Below, one piece after another: positions 17,485 to 24,582 of a stretch of 64,000 nucleotides of DNA (its first letter is position 1; each line of letters opens with the position of its first letter). Source of the DNA: JANJUB01 sp040081075 (GTDB lineage: Bacteria > Armatimonadota > Fimbriimonadia > Fimbriimonadales > Fimbriimonadaceae); the NCBI GenBank assembly GCA_040081075.1, contig JBEBHJ010000006.1, forward strand, positions 1-64,000, given 5' to 3'. The translations under genes and the position numbers were made by a program. Under the pieces are notes generated by a model. That model searched no databases, was not told the origin of the DNA, and saw nothing but the letters and a program-made list of their open reading frames with translations.

Positions 17485-18428
17485 TTCGCCACCGCCTTCT
17501 TTGATTTCTTTGGTGCAGGTTTGGGAGATTCATCTAGGAACGCCCAATGCAGTGCCGCCATCCTTACATAAATTCCATTTTCCACTTGCGCGTTTATCAC
17601 TGATTGCTCTCCATCGGCCGCCGAATCGTCTACTTCAACGCCACGGTTCATCGGTCCCGGATGCATCAAAATGCAATCAGGTGCAGCCCATCTAAGGCGT
17701 TCTCGAGTGATTCCGTACATCCTCGCATACTCGTTCACCGATGACCCGATTCCGCGGGTCATGCGTTCGCTTTGCAATCGCAAAGCCATGACTACATCTG
17801 CATCCTTTATCCCGTCTTCAAGGTCGAAGTAGAGCTGTCCCGGTAACAATCCGGCATGGGCTGGCAACAGGGTTCTTGGCCCAACGAATCGAATCGTCGC
17901 CCCCATCTTTGAAAGGAGCCAAGCGTTTGATCTCGCCACTCGAGAATGCTCGACATCTCCCACTATGGCGACGGTGATGCCATCGAGCTGGCCCTTTTTC
18001 TCGATGATGGTTAGGGCATCGGCCAGAGCTTGAGTAGGGTGCTCGTGGCGTCCATCCCCGGCGTTTATGACTGGTCCACCAAAGAACTGAGCCGCCAAAC
18101 CTGGCGAACCGGAGTAGCGGTGGCGCATCACGAGAGCGTCAAGCCGCTCGTATCTCAGGGTCAAAATCGTATCCTTGAGAGTCTCGCCTTTGTTCATCGA
18201 GCTCCCGGCGAACGAGAAGTTGGTTGACTTCATGCCGAGGTAATACGCTGCCTGCTCGAAGGAGACGCGGGTACGCGTTGAATCCTCGAAAAAGAGCATT
18301 CCGACAACCTTCTTCACGGCGTCAATCGGTTTGCCCTGTTTCAGCCGTTGCTTGAAGTCGCCACCCAGCCACAATAATTCTTCGATTTGGGCGGGTTCCA
18401 AATGCCTAATTCCTAGTAGATTCTTCAT
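17481..18428 (-). CDS. pyrB: Aspartate carbamoyltransferase, catalytic chain
   Basis: 315 residues from ATG at 18428, which overlaps the pyrR stop by 4 bases (ATGA). The longer open frame upstream is antisense-like noise within pyrR. It joins carbamoyl phosphate and aspartate, the committed step of pyrimidine synthesis. Motifs: carbamoyl-phosphate site FFEDSTRTRVSFEQAA, 'HRYSG', 'HEHPTQALADALTI' and the aspartate-binding 'YARMYGITRERL'/'MHPGPMNRGVEVDD'. There is no pyrI regulatory chain nearby. The C-terminus is lysine-rich (PKPAPKKSKKAVAK). Confidence 0.96.
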   Translation of the reverse strand: MKNLLGIRHLEPAQIEELLWLGGDFKQRLKQGKPIDAVKKVVGMLFFEDSTRTRVSFEQAAYYLGMKSTNFSFAGSSMNKGETLKDTILTLRYERLDALVMRHRYSGSPGLAAQFFGGPVINAGDGRHEHPTQALADALTIIEKKGQLDGITVAIVGDVEHSRVARSNAWLLSKMGATIRFVGPRTLLPAHAGLLPGQLYFDLEDGIKDADVVMALRLQSERMTRGIGSSVNEYARMYGITRERLRWAAPDCILMHPGPMNRGVEVDDSAADGEQSVINAQVENGIYVRMAALHWAFLDESPKPAPKKSKKAVAK

Positions 18429-18946
18429 TCTTCCTCTTGCAAGATTACGGCATCTTCGCCGTCCATTTCGGTTACCCTCACGATCACGTGATCGCCGGGG
18501 TTCGTGATAATTTCTTTGCCGCAATAGTCCGGCTGTATCGGGAGCTCACGGTGCCCTCGGTCAATCAGCACGGCAAGTTCAACGCTGGCCGGGCGGCCCA
18601 GTTCCATGAGGGCGTTCAGCGCGCTTCTAATCGTTCGCCCGGTAAAGACGACCTCGTCGACCAGAATCACGCGCTTATCCGTAATTTGGAACGGGATTTC
18701 GCTGTCATCCGTTACGGCCGGCGGGCGGTCGTCGCGATAGTTAGTAATATCAATCCTTCCGCAGGGAACGGTTACTCCCTCGATTTGGGTCATGGTGAAG
18801 GCTAATCGCTTTGCGATCGGCCACCCGCGTCGCATAATCCCAACAACAACGAGGTCTTCGGCTCCAGCGTGCGCCTCCAGTATTTCGTGCGCCATCCGAC
18901 CCATTGTTCTGCGCATATCCGCAGCATCTAAAACCAACGCACCCAT
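18425..18946 (-). CDS. pyrR: PyrR: uracil phosphoribosyltransferase / pyr operon regulator
   Basis: 173 residues from ATG at 18946, where the sequence matches the start of known PyrR proteins (ALVLDAADMRRTMGRMAHEI). Upstream in-frame starts at 19006 (good AAGGTGAT site) and 19015 would add 20-23 residues and overlap the divergent selenoprotein gene. The PRPP-binding signature VILVDEVVFTGRTIRSAL and the RGHRELPIQPDYCGK segment are present. PyrR binds pyr mRNA and has weak uracil phosphoribosyltransferase activity. Here the space upstream (52 bases) is too short for a classic PyrR attenuator, and pyrR-pyrB overlap, so no intercistronic one exists either. It may act on translation or mainly as an enzyme. 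Confidence 0.92.
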   Translation of the reverse strand: MGALVLDAADMRRTMGRMAHEILEAHAGAEDLVVVGIMRRGWPIAKRLAFTMTQIEGVTVPCGRIDITNYRDDRPPAVTDDSEIPFQITDKRVILVDEVVFTGRTIRSALNALMELGRPASVELAVLIDRGHRELPIQPDYCGKEIITNPGDHVIVRVTEMDGEDAVILQEEE

Positions 18947-18998
18947 GGAATGATTATGGAATCCAGCGGCTGCTTGCCGCTCAGCTAAACTCTTGGGA

Positions 18999-19253
18999 AT
19001 GATCATCTCAATCACCTTCTGTATGGAATGAAATTTCAGCCCCCGCGCCGCCAGGCTGGCGGAAGCACTGTTAGATCACTTCAAATCACCCGTTGGTCAG
19101 GCTCATCAAGTCTCAGAAATCAAGCTGATTCCTTCGGGGAAGGGCGTTTTTGATGTTAGGTTGGGGGCTGAGCTTGTATTTTCGAAGCACCAAGCTGGGC
19201 GGCACTGCGAGGCCCAGGAAATTTTCGCGGCGATAGCGAGGATGCCTAGGTAA
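18999..19253 (+). CDS. SelW/Rdx-family selenoprotein with in-frame TGA (Sec at residue 11)
   Basis: 84 residues from ATG 18999-19001 to TAA 19251-19253. The only interruption is TGA at 19029-19031, in the middle of the redox motif C-M-E-U (MIISITFCMEU). The rest reads as a textbook SelW/Rdx protein: helix 'NFSPRAARLAEALLDHF' right after the motif, then 'IKLIPSGKGVFDVRLGAELV', 'FSKHQAGRHCEAQEIFAAIA'. The UGA therefore most likely inserts selenocysteine as the attacking residue of a thioredoxin-like CxxU site. A hairpin 16 bases after the TGA fits a bacterial SECIS. The product would be a small cytosolic selenol oxidoreductase. It is divergent from pyrR and the next gene starts immediately after the stop. 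Automatic ORF calling stops at the TGA and misses it. Confidence 0.85.
19048..19062 (+). promoter_or_regulatory. Bacterial SECIS-like hairpin for the SelW-type gene
   Basis: CCGCC (19048-19052), loop AGGCT (19053-19057), GGCGG (19058-19062). The stem can extend to CCGCCAG/CTGGCGG. The loop starts 22 bases after the TGA and contains GG, similar in position and loop sequence to the AGGUCU apical loop of the E. coli fdhF element that recruits SelB. The hairpin lies inside the coding region, as bacterial elements do. Its length and loop are compatible with, but do not prove, SelB recognition. Confidence 0.6.
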
Positions 19254-19778
19254 TTGAAGGAGTCTTCCCTAAGCGAGTCTCACGGAACATACAACCTTGA
19301 TATTGGCGGGTGGAATGGAGGTCTCCTGCTTGACAAGTTAAGTGCCGCTAACATTCAACTTAACGAGCACGCCCTAACTTTGCTCACCAGCGATCAATTC
19401 AAAACCTTAACCGAGCGTCAGGGAGTGAAGATAACGGTTGTCAGCGTGTCTGATCTCGGATTTCCAAGTGGAGCCTGCATGCCGGCAATAATTGATGGCG
19501 CAATTCAACGTGGTTACCGCCTTTGCCCCATGGAGCTAGCGGTTCATTTTAGGCTTCAGTACCAAGATCAATCCGAAGAAATCGATGCGGTGGTAACCCA
19601 AAACTGCGCACCACCAGGTTCGATTACGGTAGCGAGCGAGCCGATTAGCCTAGACAAGCACTTCCCTAAGGGCTTCTACTTACGCAACATCGAAGGCCGA
19701 TTGTGGCTACGAGGCTATCGCTCGGATGACGAGCATCAGTGGAACGCCTCCGACCTCTTTGCGTTTCTAATCGCTTAG
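19254..19778 (+). CDS. Conserved hypothetical protein coupled to the selenoprotein gene
   Basis: 174 residues; the best start is the TTG at 19254, the base after the TAA of the SelW-like gene. No alternative ATG/GTG occurs in frame near it. The sequence has a recognisable conserved pattern ('LLLDKLSAANIQLNEHALTLL', 'VSVSDLGFPSGACMPAIIDGAIQRGYRLCPMELAVHFRLQY', 'APPGSITVASEPIS', 'FPKGFYLRNIEGRLWLRGYRSDDEHQW') that I recall from uncharacterised proteins of diverse bacteria. There is no membrane segment and no known catalytic motif. Two invariant-looking cysteines (C in SGACMPA and in RLCPMEL) are present. Coupling with a selenoprotein suggests a common process (inference); function unknown. Confidence 0.7.
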   Translation: MKESSLSESHGTYNLDIGGWNGGLLLDKLSAANIQLNEHALTLLTSDQFKTLTERQGVKITVVSVSDLGFPSGACMPAIIDGAIQRGYRLCPMELAVHFRLQYQDQSEEIDAVVTQNCAPPGSITVASEPISLDKHFPKGFYLRNIEGRLWLRGYRSDDEHQWNASDLFAFLIA

Positions 19779-19800
19779 GATCAATTCTGACGAATGAACG

Positions 19801-20574
19801 TTACTCGACCATCATAGGCGGGCACGCGCTATCCGGATAGTTTTGGGCCAACTCCAAGATATCAGCCATCATTGGCATCGCTCCTTCCTCAGGACGGAGT
19901 CCAGACCGAAACCCATCTGCCTTCACCGACGCGACAAACGCCGCGAGATCGAGTGAGCTGAGCACGTAATCTCGTATCACATGAGTTAACAACTGGGTGA
20001 AAAAGGAGCGTCGATAAGTAAAGTCGACGATGATATCCGCGTTTTGTCGTGTTGGCTCAACGAAAACTCGGTAGCTCGGCCGGACGAATCTCTGGTAGCG
20101 GTCAACGACATTCTTGGTTGAGCCACCCCGCTCAGCGATGTCCCGATGGATTCTGCCCAACAGGCGCTGGTCAGCCTCAACATCTAAGAAGCAGGTGAGA
20201 TCGAAAAGGGGCAAAACTGGGTTTGCCAATACAAACAAACCTTCAACAAGAATGACTTTGGGCGGCGGCAATTCGGTGGTTCCGTCAGAGACTTGCATCG
20301 TCACGAAGTCGTAATTTGGAACTCGCACGGATTCGCCGCGCTTGAGTGCTTCTAAATGGGTGACCATCAGCCTCAGGTCCAGATGGGCGGGATGGTCGAA
20401 ATTGATATCCCGTGGATCAATATTGTCCATGGGTGTCGTACCCCGGAAGTAGGAATCCATACTGAGGTTTCCAACGTGTTCAGAACCGATGGTCGAACTG
20501 ATCTGTTTGGCTAGGAAAGTTTTTCCGCTACCGGAACCCCCCGCAATACCGATGAGGATAGGCTTAGTGGACAT
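19801..20574 (-). CDS. udk: Uridine kinase
   Basis: 257 residues. It phosphorylates uridine and cytidine to UMP and CMP (pyrimidine salvage). P-loop GIAGGSGSGKTFLAKQI at the N-terminus, 'LSMDSYFRG', 'NFDHPAHLD', 'VPNYDFVTMQ', 'VILVEGLFVLANP' and 'RIHRDIAERGGSTKNVVDRYQ' are all uridine-kinase motifs. The C-terminal 50 residues extend beyond the E. coli enzyme (213 residues) and have no recognised domain. It lies close to the pyr operon but is a separate unit, convergent with the hypothetical gene ending at 19778. Confidence 0.9.
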   Translation of the reverse strand: MSTKPILIGIAGGSGSGKTFLAKQISSTIGSEHVGNLSMDSYFRGTTPMDNIDPRDINFDHPAHLDLRLMVTHLEALKRGESVRVPNYDFVTMQVSDGTTELPPPKVILVEGLFVLANPVLPLFDLTCFLDVEADQRLLGRIHRDIAERGGSTKNVVDRYQRFVRPSYRVFVEPTRQNADIIVDFTYRRSFFTQLLTHVIRDYVLSSLDLAAFVASVKADGFRSGLRPEEGAMPMMADILELAQNYPDSACPPMMVE

Positions 20575-20629
20575 CTACGGGCAGAGTTTTGCACAAGGCA
20601 GTTGCACAATGTAGGTGTCAATAGCAAAA

Positions 20630-20647
20630 CGACCCCGCAGGGGGTCG
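20630..20647 (-). terminator. Rho-independent terminator after tRNA-Ile
   Basis: CGACCCC and GGGGTCG pair with a 4-base loop; on the minus strand the stem is followed by TTTTG. It lies 8 bases past the tRNA-Ile 3' end. Confidence 0.8.
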
Positions 20648-20655
20648 AGCAAATC

Positions 20656-20732
<77 letters not shown>

Positions 20733-20791
20733 GAAAGCAGGAAATAGGATACCACGAACCGTCGGTTGACGTAGGCCTTTAGAATTCAAAT

Positions 20792-20817
20792 GGGCCGCAC
20801 CGATTAAGGCGCGGCCC
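20792..20817 (-). terminator. Terminator-like hairpin after the outer-membrane protein gene
   Basis: GGGCCGC (20792-20798) and GCGGCCC (20811-20817) form a 7-bp stem with a 12-base loop, 13 bases past the stop of the gene at 20831. On the minus strand it is followed by ATTTGAATTCT, a weak U-tract. Confidence 0.6.
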
Positions 20818-20830
20818 AAGACGACTATCT

Positions 20831-21595
20831 TTAGAACGCAAACTTGCGGCTAAAGCCGAAGTTCAACCAAAGGTTGCTACGGCGTGGCAAACCGGCGTTC
20901 AGACTCTTTTCAAGCAAAGTAGAGTAGTTCACGCTTGGTGAAAACGTCCAGTCTTTGCCCAATCCAAATGAGGTGGCCGCCGATAGCTTAAGATCAGCAA
21001 ATCCAGCCTTGTTTGAACCGTAGAAGAAGTTGTTGCTCTTCTTATCTCCGTAGCCGATCTGAGCTCCAAGGTTCCATGTGGTTGCCTTGCCCAGTCCCGT
21101 TGAATTAACTTCGTGGTTAACGCCGAGCGTTACGTAAGTGCCGAGGCCAGCGCTCGCACCTTTGTAGATGTTCAGCGTTGGGGTGCCCCAATACTTGCTT
21201 GAAGAAACTCCGAGATTCCATTCTTGGAATCGTTTGGCTCCCGTTCCGGGGAACTGATAGTCGATGTAGCCAACCCACCAGTTGCCACCGCCGTAAGCAC
21301 CCTTATAGCTAAGAGTTGTATCAAACTCGGTAAATCGGTTCTTCGGGTTCTTCGGATAGTTCCCAGAATTCCAGCCGGTCAGTTCCATATTGCCCCACAA
21401 GTTCAACTCGATCCCGCTCGATTTGAGCGATACGCTTGGTTGCAAAACCCAATCGTTGACGAAGTTGACACCGCGCCAAACGTACTTCGAGCTGAGATCC
21501 ACGTTTACAGTTGCGTCAATTTTTGGCTTTTCCTGGGCATGCGCACCTGCAGTCAGGGCGACACCCACAATGCCTGCTGTTCGATAAATGTTCAT
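20831..21595 (-). CDS. TorF-like outer-membrane beta-barrel protein
   Basis: 254 residues with signal peptide (MNIYRTAGIVGVALTAGAHA). The start of the mature part 'ATVNVDLSSKYVWRGVNFVNDWVLQPSVSL' is the pattern of the TorF family. Alternating strands with aromatic residues run through the protein, which ends in phenylalanine (FSRKFAF), the usual signal for BAM-dependent insertion. About ten to twelve strands are likely. Family members are outer-membrane barrels of unclear transport role. A terminator-like hairpin follows. This gene is one of the clearest signs of an outer membrane in this organism. Confidence 0.8.
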   Translation of the reverse strand: MNIYRTAGIVGVALTAGAHAQEKPKIDATVNVDLSSKYVWRGVNFVNDWVLQPSVSLKSSGIELNLWGNMELTGWNSGNYPKNPKNRFTEFDTTLSYKGAYGGGNWWVGYIDYQFPGTGAKRFQEWNLGVSSSKYWGTPTLNIYKGASAGLGTYVTLGVNHEVNSTGLGKATTWNLGAQIGYGDKKSNNFFYGSNKAGFADLKLSAATSFGLGKDWTFSPSVNYSTLLEKSLNAGLPRRSNLWLNFGFSRKFAF

Positions 21596-21667
21596 TGTTG
21601 TTATTAGCCCGAAACGAGCTCCCAGTATTTTTTCGGGGAAATGAACAGAAAACTTTAGGTTTCAGCT

Positions 21668-22675
21668 TCAACCGCCGATTGGGAATTGCTTCTTCATCCA
21701 GTTGGCAATCGCGTCAAGGGCGCTCGGCACAACCGGCCCGGTCATGCCTGGTTCTTTGTTTTCATCGGAAACTTCCTTCAGGTTGTGGCTTGCCGATGGA
21801 ACTGCAAAGACTTCCGTGGCACCTTTTGCCCGGGCTTTCAACGCCTTCTCGAGAATTGGAGTATCGCGTTCAAGCGAGACCTGAATATCTTTCTGTCCCT
21901 GAACCACCAAGACCGGTCCCTCGAACCCGCTAACCGACTTGCTTGGGTCAAGGGTGAAGTAGCTCTTGAGCAACCTAATTGCCGACGGTGGAAAGAGTCC
22001 GCCCAACCCGACCGGAGGGTTGGGCGGGACCGTGCCCTTTTCCAAGACCTCCTTGATCGCAAGATCAACGTAATCGTTGTAGGTCTTGGCCGTGGCTTCA
22101 GGGACAGCATTTCTTTTTAGGCTGGCCGCGACCTGTTCTTTCACCAGAAAATCCAGTGTTCGCCCGGGCGCACCCATGAGGATGAGGCCAGTTGGTGCAC
22201 CAACTTGGCCCTTAAGTTCGCGAGCTACCTCGCTGGCAATGATGCTGCCTTCACTGTGTCCCGCTATAACCAGTTGGCGATTATTAACACCGGGTTGCTT
22301 TTGCAAATACAGCAACGCACACTTGGCATCCCCAACAAATCGTTCAAATGAGAAAAAGTCGTTTTGCTCTTTTACGTCTGTTGGCCAGGTCCGCGCATAG
22401 CCAGGGGTTGCTCGCTTGTCAAATCTCAAACTTGCGTATCCCTCTTTGGCAAGGCGCTCGGCTGTTTGTTTGAGCAGATCCGTAATGAGGGTGGGCATTT
22501 GATTGCCATCCCGATCGGTCGGCCCCGAGCCAGGTAACAACAATACCGCAGGAAGCAACGATGCTCGACGCTCCGGCATCATCAAGCTCCCCCGCAATTG
22601 CAGGCCCCCATGACCCACGAACGTAACTTCGGTCTCCGCGGGAACCGCTAGCAAAGAAATTAGGACAGAGAGCAT
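21668..22675 (-). CDS. Secreted alpha/beta-hydrolase
   Basis: 335 residues with a short signal peptide (MLSVLISLLAVPA). The fold is shown by 'PAVLLLPGSGPTDRDGN' (oxyanion loop), 'YASLRFDKRATPGYA', the nucleophile elbow GHSEGS (IAGHSEGSIIAS), 'PVLVVQGQKDIQVSL' (acid region) and a late histidine in 'VPSASHNLKEV'. It is likely an esterase or peptidase-like hydrolase of the DUF/dienelactone group; the substrate is unknown. It stands 10 bases after the SRPBCC gene on the same strand. Confidence 0.8.
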   Translation of the reverse strand: MLSVLISLLAVPAETEVTFVGHGGLQLRGSLMMPERRASLLPAVLLLPGSGPTDRDGNQMPTLITDLLKQTAERLAKEGYASLRFDKRATPGYARTWPTDVKEQNDFFSFERFVGDAKCALLYLQKQPGVNNRQLVIAGHSEGSIIASEVARELKGQVGAPTGLILMGAPGRTLDFLVKEQVAASLKRNAVPEATAKTYNDYVDLAIKEVLEKGTVPPNPPVGLGGLFPPSAIRLLKSYFTLDPSKSVSGFEGPVLVVQGQKDIQVSLERDTPILEKALKARAKGATEVFAVPSASHNLKEVSDENKEPGMTGPVVPSALDAIANWMKKQFPIGG

Positions 22676-22685
22676 TCTTGCTCAG

Positions 22686-23237
22686 TTATACAGCCTGGCG
22701 GTTGGTTTTTGTGCCCTGGGATCGGTGGGGCCAGGTTGGCGAACTTGGCAAGGGCACGTTTTCCTCTCCCCGTCGGCGCCTCAATTCAAGCTGAAGGTTT
22801 TTGAACCCTTCGTTCATCGCCCAATGATGATTCGCGCCGAACAGCGGTTTAAGAATAGGAGAAAGCACCTTCAGAAGAGGCTTATCAGCCCGAATACGCC
22901 AATCATAGATCACCCCGGCAATATCCCCTCGTTGCGTCAACTTCCATTCACCAATCCCATCAAAATCGCCAGACGCTCGAATTTTGAATCCGTGGGGGCA
23001 GTGCGATTCGATGACCTCGAAAGACCATCGCAAGGTGTAAGGGAGCCAACCTTTTGTAAACAGGCTCACAACTTTGCCTAAACCCTTCTCGTCGCCGGGC
23101 TTTAGTATTCTCACATCAAGGTAAACGCTTGGCCACCATATGGCCAAAGCATCAACGTCCTCCAGAATGTCAGCAACCTCTTCAATGGTGCCTTGCACAT
23201 TCCAGCTTGTTACGAAATGATAATCTGCGCTCACCAA
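22686..23237 (-). CDS. SRPBCC-superfamily protein
   Basis: 183 residues (start TTG at 23237 or GTG at 23234). The N-terminal 'YHFVTSWNVQGTIEEVADILEDVDALAIWWPSVY' and 'GDFDGIGEWKLTQRGDIAGVIYDWRI' follow the START/polyketide-cyclase fold: a beta-sheet wrapped round a long helix that holds a hydrophobic ligand. There is no signal peptide. The ligand is unknown. It precedes the hydrolase gene, likely in one transcript. Confidence 0.75.
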   Translation of the reverse strand: MVSADYHFVTSWNVQGTIEEVADILEDVDALAIWWPSVYLDVRILKPGDEKGLGKVVSLFTKGWLPYTLRWSFEVIESHCPHGFKIRASGDFDGIGEWKLTQRGDIAGVIYDWRIRADKPLLKVLSPILKPLFGANHHWAMNEGFKNLQLELRRRRGEENVPLPSSPTWPHRSQGTKTNRQAV

Positions 23238-23319
23238 ATCATTTTTAAAAAGCGAATATGAATTTCACCTGAAACAACGATTTTTAAAGATGAATACGTC
23301 AGAATGTTTTGAGGTACGT

Positions 23320-24558
23320 ATGCTGCTCACAAATATTGCCCTGTTAGTGATCGCCCAACAACCCGCGCTTCCCGAACACATTTTCGCTCAAATTGATCCG
23401 GGCAGGGATGTTGTGAGAGTGGACGGGAAGAATCTCGCGTTGCTGAGTCCGATCCACGTGGCCGGGAACGTTCAATTCTTCGATTGGGTCGGCAACAGCC
23501 AGTTGCACGCCCTTGAGATTGAACCCGGAGAGAAGTCGCTGCAGACAACGATCCACTCATTTAGTTCCTCGACGCGTAAGGACACCCCGTTAAGGCTCAA
23601 ACCGAACGAAATGGTGGAGCAGTTCGCAGGTGTTGGCGAGGGCCAATACTACTTTTCATCGATGCTGACGGGAGCCGATGGCAAGGTGAGTTATCAACTC
23701 TCGTTTGTACGGGGAAGCAAGGTTACTCAGCTGCTTAACGGTTCAGAACTCCTTGAATTTGCAGAGTTTGCCGGCAATCTGATAGTTCAACCACAGGCAG
23801 ACGGCCCTTTTCTTTGGTATCGAGACGGAGCCGTGGTGAGAGAGTTTCGCTACAGTGATGGAAAGCGCCGCGCCGTCTCATCTGATGAAACGGGCATTGT
23901 TTTGCTTGTGTTCGAGCCAGGTACCGAACCCGGCAGAGGTGTCCGCGCCTACGGATTTGACCCGAAGGCTGGAGACTTTGTGAGCGGTGAACGCCCGTAT
24001 GGTGCCCAGGCTAGGTTAAGATCGGTGAATTCACGAACGTTGCCAATACAAATTCCTGGAATCGATGATGGCGCCCAAGCTGCGCTTCTTATGGGGGATG
24101 AGAAGTCCGAGTTTCCCGCCGCACTAATCGCGGCCGACTGTTCGCGAGCAATCGGTTCACCTGACCGGAAAAGCATTGCGTATATCACCCAAGGACATGC
24201 CTTTGTCCGCCCCATCATAGAAGTGACTGATGAACAGCTTGAAGACCTACTTGAAAAGAGGGAAGCTAAACGGCTGCTGAGCCAAGTGAAGCAAGTGGGA
24301 ATTGGCTGGATGATTTATGGCTCTGACAGCGACAATGTGTTGCCTGGGAGCACAGAAAAAACAAGCGAAATGATCATGCCCTATCTCAAGAACGAAAAGC
24401 TGCTTCAAGGTTTTGCATATAGTTTTGGCGGCGGAGACATCAGCAAGGTTGAAGACCCCACTAAAACGGTGCTTGGATATGTTCAAGGCAAGTACGGACG
24501 CGCGGTCGTCTATCTTGACTCGCATGCCCGATGGGAAAGTCGCAAAAAGAAGCCGTGA
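23320..24558 (+). CDS. Secreted hypothetical protein with prepilin-like C-terminal module
   Basis: 412 residues from ATG at 23320 (GAGGT four bases upstream; signal peptide MLLTNIALLVIAQQ). An ATG at 23290 would add ten residues ahead of the signal peptide. The first 300 residues form a beta-rich domain of unknown type. The last about 100 (LLSQVKQVGIGWMIYGSDSDNVLPG...VLGYVQGKYGRAVVYLDSHARW) resemble the C-terminal module of DUF1559/prepilin-type proteins (LKQ-hG...Y..D..D..LP, late 'Y.DSHA.W'). Here it comes without the usual N-terminal pilin helix. The same module ends the gene at 57633. Function unknown. Confidence 0.65.
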   Translation: MLLTNIALLVIAQQPALPEHIFAQIDPGRDVVRVDGKNLALLSPIHVAGNVQFFDWVGNSQLHALEIEPGEKSLQTTIHSFSSSTRKDTPLRLKPNEMVEQFAGVGEGQYYFSSMLTGADGKVSYQLSFVRGSKVTQLLNGSELLEFAEFAGNLIVQPQADGPFLWYRDGAVVREFRYSDGKRRAVSSDETGIVLLVFEPGTEPGRGVRAYGFDPKAGDFVSGERPYGAQARLRSVNSRTLPIQIPGIDDGAQAALLMGDEKSEFPAALIAADCSRAIGSPDRKSIAYITQGHAFVRPIIEVTDEQLEDLLEKREAKRLLSQVKQVGIGWMIYGSDSDNVLPGSTEKTSEMIMPYLKNEKLLQGFAYSFGGGDISKVEDPTKTVLGYVQGKYGRAVVYLDSHARWESRKKKP

Positions 24559-24582
24559 GCGAATTGACGGTAACCTCTTGTC

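Noticed and set aside
18947..19015. Longer PyrR starting at 19006 or 19015
   Set aside because: The family start lies at 18946, and the extension would overlap the selenoprotein gene; the ribosome site at 19006 keeps the option open.
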